This document shows, in pieces, positions 1 to 9,800 of a DNA stretch of 15,171 bases. Numbering within the stretch: position 1 is the stretch's first letter; each line of letters begins with the position of its first letter. Under the pieces are notes generated by a model. The model saw nothing but the letters and a program-made list of their open reading frames with translations, made no database searches and had not been told where the DNA came from. Where the stretch lies: positions 1 to 15,171 of the forward strand of contig NW_027018554.1 in NCBI RefSeq assembly GCF_032854445.1. Reading direction: 5' to 3'. Source of the DNA: Liolophura sinensis (lineage: Eukaryota > Mollusca > Polyplacophora > Chitonida > Chitonidae). The position numbers were made by a program, and so were the translations under genes.

Positions 1-397
1 CAAGACAAACAATGGTTAGAGACACAGACAGACTGCTGCAGATCTATCACCTTCAGACCCTGTCAACAAGACAACCAACCGTTAGAGACATAGTCTGACC
101 GCTGAAGATCTATCACCTTCAGGCCCTGTCAACAAGACAAACAACGGTTAGAGACACAGACAGACTGCTGCAGACCTATCACCTTCAGGCTCTGTCAACA
201 AGACAAACAATGGTTAGAGACACAGACAGGACTGCTGCAGATCTATCACCTTCAGGCCCTGTCAACAAGACAAACAACGGTTAGAGACACAGACAGACTG
301 CTGCAGACCTATCACCTTCAGGCTCTGTCAACAAGACAAACAACGGTTAGAGACACAGACAGACCGCTGCAGATCTATCACCTTCAGGCCCTGTCAA
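1..397. repeat. 66-bp minisatellite, six copies, open at the left edge
   Basis: Units begin with caagacaa at 1, 67, 133, 199, 266 and 332, a strict 66 bp period except the fourth unit (67 bp, one extra G). Units 3 and 5 are nearly identical, as are 1 and 4, suggesting a two-unit higher-order pattern; unit 2 is the most diverged. The array probably continues left of the window. It lies in the intron after exon 15. The period is a multiple of three, but stops (ACATAG in unit 2) and the one-base insertion argue against coding. Confidence 0.95.
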
Positions 398-413
398 TGC
401 CATACCCAATTCA

Positions 414-640
414 TAAATGACCTAAAATTTCGCCCACTAAAGTGCATTTTAGGGGCAAATAAATGGCACAAAACATTATTTTTTTGGTGCTGAAACTTAA
501 ATTTTCCAGTAGAATATCATCCCATGTTCCAAGCAAACCTCAAAACACCTTTCTAAAATTAATAGAGCTCTCAGAATCAGAAACAACGGTTAGAGAAACT
601 CTCAGAAACTTAGTCACGGCCGAAATTTACGGTCTTTTAG
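414..640 (+). mobile_element. MITE-like element, copy 1
   Basis: About 227 bp. Its left end (tgacctaaaatttcgccca) and the complement of its right end (gaccgtaaatttcggcc) form imperfect terminal inverted repeats. A second copy in opposite orientation lies at 8363-8562; the two align over most of their length, including cacaaaacattat, gtagaatatcat and caaacctcaaaacacctttc. No coding capacity is evident, so it would be a non-autonomous DNA element. No clear target-site duplication is visible. Confidence 0.75.
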
Positions 641-683
641 GATATGTCCACAAAGACTAATCCTTCACAAGTACAACACTTAC

Positions 684-899
684 CTTGGTATACTCCATGT
701 TCTTGATCCACTTAATGGCTTGCCCCTGAGGGTCAATCATCAGTGGCCAGCGGTTACCAGTGGTGACGATCACGCCGTTCTCTGTGGAAAAGCTGTCACT
801 GGGCAGACCCTGGATGTTCCAGTCTCGCACCTGAGTGGGCTTAGCCATGAACTCACAGAAATTGAAGTTTGGTGCACACGGAACACCCAGTGCACGAAC
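684..899 (-). CDS. DNAH2: DNAH2 window exon 15 (AAA5)
   Basis: 216 bases, 72 codons, phase 0 both ends. Encodes PNFNFCEFMAKPTQVRDWNI, then GLPSDSFSTENGVIVTTGNR and WPLMIDPQGQAIKWIKNME. The WxxxGLPxDxxSxENGxI and RWPLMIDPQxQAxKWIK motifs identify AAA5 of a dynein heavy chain. AAA5 has no catalytic P-loop in dyneins. Acceptor gtgtggcag, donor AAG|gtaagt. This is the last exon in the window; the gene continues off the left edge. Confidence 0.95.
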
Positions 900-3800
900 C
901 TGCCACACAGGAAAATTGCATGTGATTGTTTATTTGGCGAAGAATATTTTCATTCTATATGGAACAACTGAATAAATTTATGTCTGGTGATGAAAAAGGC
1001 ATGATTTTGATAAAGGGTCGTAATTTTACCGAAAATATCTACAGCATTTGCAAGTATCAGTAATACAGTAACCAATTAATGTATTTTCATACCCTGGGCA
1101 CCCTAGATATTGATAACAGCGCAAGTTGTTTGATCATGTTTATTGAAAAACAGTTCTCCAGGCTTTTACCTTCTACCAGACATAAGCATTTTAGTTTAGA
1201 TGAGCTGATTTTAGTGTTTGTTTTGAGTCATTTTCGTCTGGAGTTAAGCTCACCTCTTTCATCCACCTGTGCTGCACAATTTCATCCCTGTAGTTGGACA
1301 GGAAGGGTCCCATGTAGGAAAGGAAAGCTGCGGCGATCAAACAATCACCCACCAGGTATCCCATCCTCTCCTCCAGGTCCCTGTGAAGAAATTGCAGTAA
1401 TTCATTATTTCTATGAAACTGAAATATTAGGATTTCCTCAGCGCATGATGAAATCAACATTTCAAATAGTATTATTGCTTATGATGGAAATTTATTTAAC
1501 TTTTCTGAGTCACAAGTATACATCATTTTATCAGCAAATTTTCTCCTACACATATGATACACATGTACACCTGCTTCTTCTCATTTTTAAGACAACTGGT
1601 CTGCTCATTTTAGCCAATATACACTGTATATGTAATTCTAGCAGGAATGCTCACATGGTTAGACCATCTAATGAACAATGCATTCGTATCTTTAATTTTC
1701 CAATAGGCTGGTAAAGAAATGTAATATTCTACTTTCAACACTACTAATATCTGTTCAAAAGCTTAGAAGGATTAGGGTAAGTGATCAAACAAAGTAAGAC
1801 GCACTTTTTTTTCTACACTGGGGACTGATATATGTGTATATAATGTTCTGTGCAAGATTTGTTTCATTCTTGTTGACATGAGGTGGCTTATCGCTTCAGT
1901 CTGTACTGTCATGACTGGTGGAAAGTGTGTGGAGATTTCTACCAAATGTCCTTCTTAATTACAGATAGATGATTCTCGTTCTCAAATTAACATTTTTCCT
2001 GTGCCACTCAAATAGATAAAAAATATATATAAAACTTATAATACCCTCTTTCTTCTAATTTTTAAGACATCTGGTCAGTTAATTTTAGCCAATATATATG
2101 TAATTTTAGCAGTAATATAGAGTTTATTTTTCCCCCATGATTAGACCATCTAATAACTAACATACTCATATCTTTACTTTTCCAAAAGGCTGGTGGAGAA
2201 ATGCAACATTCTACTTTCAACAATAGTAAAATCTCTCCCCAGAAATAGAAGAATTAGCTAAGAGACAATTTCTGGTGGAAAAATAACTAACAATTAAAAG
2301 AACGTAACTGGTAAGACAAACTTGATAGGCTGTACATTTGATTTCATACCTGGACAGTTTCCTCCCAGCGAACTCTTTCCCCTGCCAGACCGGACACGAG
2401 CTTCCTCGCTCTCGTCAGCATCATTTCCGTGTGTTCAGCTTTCTTCTTCAGGTCCTCCTTCTGAGCCAGTTTCTCATCGTACTGAACTTTCAGCTCAGTC
2501 ATCTTTGCCTCGACCTGATAAATCATCATGATGTCATTCAGTGAATGAGTTTATCAACCAGCATGCTAATCGATGAACAATTCAAATGATCAGTTTTAAC
2601 ACCAAGTTTTCATTCAATATGATGAACCATCACAAAGTCTGGAAAACTCCTTCAGAACATCCATCATCTTGTAGAAAATCAAAGAGTTATTACACTAACT
2701 CAATCTTGATATGCATGTTACCATGGTAAAGTTACATACCACGATTCCATTTCATGTGATGAATACAGATACGTACAGAACTGTGATCATGTTTTTTTTC
2801 AGTTTTTTTTCTTCTAACATTTACTATAAGATGAACAAAAGCAAGAAAAATGTGGAGCTAAATGAAAGATGTGTACATGAATGTCAGCAAAGTTTGCCTA
2901 ACATTTTACACAAGTCACCTGTGATACAGTTGGACTGTTTTACCTTTAATAACAAAAGAGTGTTTGTGACGGACTGACAGTTAGACTTGGTTTAACCCTG
3001 GTCTTCCCACCGCATAATGCCTTCATAAATTAACCACAGAAATGATTGAGAGTTACGGACAGGTTACTGGTGTTGTGTGTGACTGACCTCAGCCAGCTTG
3101 GCCTTGGCCTCATTGAGGGCGTCCTGCTTCTCCTTGAGCTGACTCGTGGCTGCGTTCAGCCTCTGTCTCTTAGGCTCCACAACCCTGTAGATCCTCCCGT
3201 ACACCTCCATGGCTCTCACCCACATGCAGAGCGACTTAGCGGCCAGGGAAACACGGCCGATGATCTCGGGCTGGAAGTCAGACTGGGCACAGTACTGACC
3301 AATCTTCTTGAGCACTCGGTCTGAGATGTTGTCCTTGTCAAAGTTCATCAGCTGCTTGATGAAGTTTTGGTCACCTGCGCAAAGACATCAAAAGTTTATT
3401 AGAGTGATTAATTGACTGATTGCCAGTGTATACATGCAGGTGAACTTTTCAAAACACATGGAAATGTATGACCATGATAGCTACAGTTTTCTGTTCTTTT
3501 GGATGTGTGTATGAACATTACACCTTTAGTACCATAATTCCTCAACCTATTGTATGTGTGTATGAACTTTACACCTTTGGTACCGTAATACCTCAACCTT
3601 TTGTATGAATGTATGAACTTTACACCTGCAGTACCATAATTCCTCAACATTTTCACATATTTTCGCAACTTTCAGTGCAATTTATGCACACTTGATTTTG
3701 AAGACAAAACTACATTGGTTGGATTGGCCATTTTCAGGGCTTCACAAAAAGTATAATTCATCAGTCTACACAGAATAATGCCTTCAAAATCTGCTTGAAT

Positions 3801-6800
3801 AAACACCTTACACACATGCAACAAGGCTGCAGAATCACAGAATGTCTAAACAGGTATGAACACACATATGTGGACAGTCTATAATTTACTCTAAATGAAA
3901 TGGTTTGTTGCCATGGGACATATATATATATATATATATTAGACCACTATAAATACTTATCTTAAAAATACTTAATGAATTATTTTCACACAGAAAAAAT
4001 TTACAATCTTAACATACAATAATAGGAGAAGAGTGTAGATTACAATTTTCACAAAATTTGAAAGCCTTGATGTTCACCTTGAACAGCATACTCCAGAAAA
4101 AAATTACATCAAAAACTGTTTCCCCACCAGAAAAGAGGTACCTGCTCCAGCTGAAGTCCCCTGCTTCAGATGTGCACCACAGGGGCTTCAGAGGCGCTTC
4201 CAACGGGCTTAGAGCACTCCTCCTGAAGCATTCTGAGGCGCTTAACAAACTTGAACAATTTTTCAGCACCCATACAGCACAGTATGGGATGCTCCAGAGG
4301 CACTTTCCAAACTTAGACAATTTTTCTACTTCCATTCAGCCTGCAGGGGGAGAACTTCAAAGGCACTTCACAAACTTTTACTGCTAAGCAACCTAGCAGA
4401 AGGGGCTTCATAAACAGTCTACAAACATGACAAACTTGGGCAGTCTTTTAAGTGCAAAAGGTGTAGCCCTAAACTGATCCCTAGAATAGAGCTGATTTCT
4501 ATGACAAAATCATTTAAACAATTATACTAACAGCACATATATATAACATTTCACTGTACCACTTGTCCCTGAAATGTGAACAAACCTGATAATCTTAAAA
4601 TGAAGAAAACCATACTCCCTTTAAAATCTTGGGGCCCACTACCTGGACATGGGCAGTGTGAATATGCATGCGATAGAATAGCATCACGGAGCAACATCTC
4701 TGTTATCAACCAATCACTTAACATGGGTTTGAAACATGCACATTTCATGATGGTGACTTCTGCCATATTTGAAAAAAAATCTGACCAAAAGGTTCCAGAA
4801 CTTGAAGACAAAAGTGGTAGTGAAAGAAATGGAAATTCAGAAGCAACACACTACTCCACAGGCGCTTATGTGTGCTCCACATGGGGTTCTTGTCTGCTCC
4901 AGACAGGCTTCCAGGGTGCTCCAGAGGGGTTTCTTGTGCGCTGCATAATGTTAGTTTGATGGCGCTCCTAAGGCACTTTGTGAAGCGCCCTAGAAGCACC
5001 ATTAGCATGTTTTGGAGGCGCTTCTGGGGCACTTCCCTCTATCACAGTGAGGTGAGGTTTGGGGGGGGGGGGGCTTCAAAAATGCTCCTACTGAGGTGCT
5101 GTTGAAGTGGGAACTTCACAGGTACTTGATTAGGTCTTCACACAGGGCTTCAGAAACACTTCACAGATACTTCAGAGGCGCTCCTTTTGGAGCTGGGTTT
5201 GTTTAATTTTTCAAGAATTTTTTCACTGAAAAATTCCTTGAGAGACAATGTGATAATTACATATTTTTCCTCAGAAAATTTCAGAACTTTGCTCTATATA
5301 TACAGCTATACCTTAAAGAAAGACTTGTGTTGGAACCACAGCACATTAGTGTGATCATTCATAAATGTGTAGTGACGTAAGCTACGTGTGCTCATAGTCT
5401 GGGTCACGCTAAAGACCCCACCCCTCACCTAGCTGTCTCTTGGCCTCTGCCCAGGTGGGCTCGTTGCCCCTCAGGATCATCACAGCGTCCATGACCTTCT
5501 CTACCAGGGCTGGGGGACGGCCGTACGACCGGATCTCTGTCATGTCCTTCTTGTTCAGTGATTCCAAAGCCTGATCATAGATTACACCAAAATTTGGAAT
5601 TCGCATCAAAAACACCATAATACAAGACAACATCTACAAATAATTCTGCAAACTTATCAAAAATAACCAACTTTCTCACAATTATCAATGTTCCACCCTG
5701 AATACCTTTCAGTAAAACTGAATGAATGTGTAGATGACCTTTCTGAGGTATTAACTTGCAGATATTAGATAAGCATGTCACATGGTAATATGCACTATAT
5801 GAGTACACAGTGACATCATGTTGTTGTTGTAGTTGGAGTGTCAAATCTTATGTCCATGGCAAGGCTTCAATCAGAAAATCTTGGACTTTTTTCATTGTTG
5901 TACCATTTTCACAATTAAAATGAAGAATTGCTTGCTAATTTGATTTAAAAAAAACTACTATATTGCACTGTAAGCTATATATACCTTCGTTTCCAATGTA
6001 CATGCAAATCCAAGAAAACTTTGAACACATATGTACAACCACAAAATGTGAGCCAATTTCAACAGAAAATTAGTACTAAGCCATTTATGAGATGGCCTGC
6101 TATTGCTGATGTTTGGCCTGCCATTGCTGACGTAGTTTGGCCTGGTACTGCTGATGTTTGGCCCACTATTGTTGATGCTTGGCCTGCTATTGCTGACATT
6201 TGGCCTGCACTTGACTACTAACACAGACTGCAATTGTGAGTGGTCATGAGAGCTTAATACCTTCACGGCCTCCTCTAGGGCGGGCAGAGCCTCATTAAGG
6301 TCAGACTGAGCCAGATCAGCCATGTGCTGACATTTGCTCTCCTCCTCTGATATCCTTTCCCTCTTCTGAGCAACCGACTACAAAACAACAACAAGAGAAA
6401 ACTGTGCTATCATCTGACTATAGTGTAAATGTTTACCCAAAGTTAGTCATCAAATGCCTCGTACAGGTACATATATACATGCATGGAAAGACAGGCAGAT
6501 ACCAGCCACAAAAGCAGTTTTTTTCAGTGGAATTTATGCATACAATTATTATGAAAATGATGCTAAAATGAGTAGTTTGTATGAGTTTTTTTCTCAAAAA
6601 ACTCTGCGAATTATTTCTCCGCACTCCATAGTTCTCTCAGAAAGTTTCAAAATATTGGTTGCAGATGCGATTGAAAAGGTTGAAGAACTAGGTACATGGA
6701 CATCATGCAAACTCACATGGCTCTTACAGTTATCCTTACCCAGCATTCAAGGAGTTACAAGGATAATTTGCCAACTATTCAAGGTCTACATCACTGAATT

Positions 6801-9800
6801 TCTCAATTAAAACACCTAAGAACTGAGACTTACACCCTGGTCGTGCACTTTATTTCTACTTTCAAGGTTTATTAAGGTTTTTCAGGTCCCATACATCAGG
6901 GAAAGAAGGGGTGGTGGTGGTGGGGGGGGGGGGGGTTGCAGGGGAGCAATATCTTTTCCTTTTCCATTGCGTTTTTACATACATGTGCCATACTTCAGGT
7001 TATTATTTATTTATTTATTTGTTGTACTCAAGAATATTTCACTTATACAACGACATTATCGTGGGAGGGTCCATGGGAAACCCATGACTATCCGCAGGTT
7101 GCTGCAAGACCTTCCCACGGCCTACGGCCGAAGAGGAGACCAGCATGAGCTGGACTTGAACTGATAGCGAGCACACTGGTAAGACGCTGCTGGGTCATTG
7201 CGCCACCTCGGCCACGGAACTCCTACATGCTTCAGGCAACACGCAGCATTTGCTGGGCAGTGTGTGCTCACCTTCTGTTGTTCATCTGCCTCTCTCTTCT
7301 GCTGTACGATCACCACCAGGTACTCTTCACACTGCTTCTGGAACTGAGCCACCTTGCCTTTAGCGTCCTCCAGTTCCACAGACATCTTCTCCACCTTCTC
7401 CCGCGTGTCATCGATCTTACTCAGGCCGTTCTTCAGCTTGTTGGCTGCGTCTCCAAGCTCCTTCTTCTTGGCATTCAACAGTCTGCAAACCAGTGAGTAC
7501 AGAGCAATTAAGAAAGGTGTAGTGATATGTGAACAGGTCTAGGACAAGCATAATTCTAGTTACCACAGAATGGATTTTTTCTGGAGAAATAATTATCACT
7601 AAAGAACATTCCTTTGTTCACACAATTACAATGAACACTGAGCATAGTGCGAGTTTCCAGTTCGAACTTTTTTGACACTGAAGGTAAAAACAGTCAAATT
7701 GTACCATGTGACTTGTGAAAAATGTTAGACAACATTTGTTGACATTAATTTACCAATCACCTGTCTCACCATACAAATGACACCTCATTCCTTCAGCTGC
7801 TCAATTTTTTTCACTGTTCATCTTATAATACATGTGATACAAAATAAAAACACATCATTCCACAAGTTCAATGGAGCCATGATATTGTGCTGATTTGGCT
7901 TCCGGTTAACATCTAAGATCACACTATGTTTGTCCCTATAGTAAATGTGTTACAGGTTGTCACAAGATAACAGACTTCATACAATGTGTTTCTCTTATAA
8001 CACGGTAGACAGATTTGTTCCCCAACATCAGTAATGAGGAAGATGTGTAATGATCAACACGTTTACTTTTTATAGCCTGTGACGAGCTCCAGATAGTTTG
8101 TGGGAGTAACATAGTTATGTCGTCTCATCTCTAGAAGCATCCTCTGGGAGAAATCCACAACAGACTTGTGCATGATTGCAAAAATCTTAGCCAGACTTGG
8201 CTTGACTTTGTCCTGTGGGAAATGAAAACAGAAATTCACTAACAGCACAAGACACACTTGTAATGTTAAACATTTCTACTTTATAATGAAAAAAATGCCT
8301 TCAGACTCAGTTATTATTATTATTAAATCCACATGTGACTGTGTATAGAACAGTATCTACTGTAAATGACCATAAATTTTGTCCAACACTAATTTGCCCA
8401 TTTTCTGGATTTTGAGACTTCTATTTGATTTTAGAAAGGTGCTTTGAGGTTTGTCTGGAACATGATATTCCACTGAAAAGTTCCAGCACTAAAAATAATA
8501 TTTTGTGACATCTATTTGCCTCTAAATAAGCACTTTTGTGGGAGATATTTTATGTCATTTAGGGTACATTTTATCTTGGACATAAAATAGATGACTTTTC
8601 ACACAAACCCAATGCAGAGACATGTTACAAATATTACTGTTTAAATATGCTTAACTGGTATGGGTATTATCCTGTAATATTCTCCTTTGCTATTTACATA
8701 ACAGATCCAAATAAATGCTGATCGATGGATCAAGAATTAACATCAATACAGCTAACCAGTCAGGAACCAGATAGGAAGGGTACTATCTAATTACAAGTAA
8801 CATAAAATTTGGAAGATTAAATTATAAATATGTACTATCTAATTCACTCATACTAAGGTTGAGAAGATTAAACAGGAAGGAAAGTAGTCCACACCATGAA
8901 AATCATACAATGGTTTCTCAAGAACAGGTCAGGACAAATTAGACAAAGCTGGATTTGAACTCTGGCCTGCTCACCTGTTCCTCTCCACCAAATGTGACAT
9001 CAGCCAGGTATTTGTCAGCAACCTCCAGAAGAGCGTCCAGCGGCCACTCTGTAAACCAGTCTATAGTGGTGCAGTTCACAAATGCTGGGTACATACGGAT
9101 ACGGTTTCTACCAAAACAAAATCAGAACACATTGTTATTTTCAGCACTGAAGTCAATCCAGTTTAAAATGTGGTATTATATAATCAAATTTGTGGAAGAT
9201 GTGAACGCCCCTGCAATTTTGGTGGGGATAAAGGCATATTCACATTATCCTAAATCACCAAAATAAAAATCAGAAAACAACAACAACAGGTAAATCATAC
9301 AAATAACAGAATAAGACAATACAAAAAGATGTATTTCCAGTTTCATTTTCAATCCATTTTTGGATTTTTTAGTGTCGGCTCGCCAGTAAAATATGTCAAA
9401 TATTATCAATGCCTCCTAAGAGCATGTAGAAGCCAAGCTGAGAATCAGAGACAGACAGATGACAACTTTTGAAATACAGGCTAGTACTCTCCAGGACTTA
9501 TCCAAAGATGTTGAAAACATTTCAACAATATTCTAGTATTCTACTAAAAAGAATTTAAGGGACAATTGGAGGCGTATTCTGCAAAAGTACTGGTTATGAT
9601 TGTGCACCTAAATCACCTTAAAAATCACAGCTGTGTCAAATTGTTTTCATCAGAAAAGTAGCAAAAATATAATGAATTTCCGACTTTGAAATAACTCTCA
9701 AGAGACAGGTGAAAATAATGGCTTGAATGAGACTAGACCTCATGACACGGGGTGTCTATCCTCAACACTCTACCAACTGAGATACAATGTTCCTAATGGG

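Noticed and set aside
1-397. CRISPR array
   Set aside because: The whole 66-bp unit repeats with no unique spacers, and the context is an animal intron.
1079-1714. 211-codon plus-strand open frame
   Set aside because: It runs antisense across DNAH2 exon 14 and its introns. Its composition is like intron DNA, no family is recognised, and the opposite strand has a clear conserved exon.
3046-3324. Plus-strand frame over the largest exon
   Set aside because: Antisense shadow of exon 12 (3088-3374); the Leu-rich translation is a by-product of the coiled-coil codons on the other strand.
4058-5105. Several open frames of 77-127 codons on both strands
   Set aside because: They cross the degenerate GCGCTTC-motif array. 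The repeats keep frames open by chance; no domain or splice sites in phase with DNAH2 are seen.
6021-6221. Plus-strand frame with a 7-residue IADVWPA-like repeat
   Set aside because: A direct consequence of the 21-bp tandem repeat. No homology, and the array is intronic.
7150-7218. A real tRNA gene
   Set aside because: The head of the SINE has box-like sequences, but I could not fold a complete cloverleaf and it is joined to a SINE body and an (AAAT)n tail.
7227-7542. Two plus-strand frames opposite exon 9
   Set aside because: Shadows of the CC1 stalk exon, whose minus-strand protein is unmistakable.
8935-8972. tRNA B-box-like gagttcaaatccagc on the minus strand beside the exon 7 donor
   Set aside because: The B-box match is good and resembles the SINE head at 7140-7160, but no A-box, body or tail is visible, so it may be a relic or chance.
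9180-9265. Short inverted repeat (gatgtgaa ... ttcacatt) near 9197-9246
   Set aside because: The arms are only about 8 bp with mismatches beyond; too short to claim an element.
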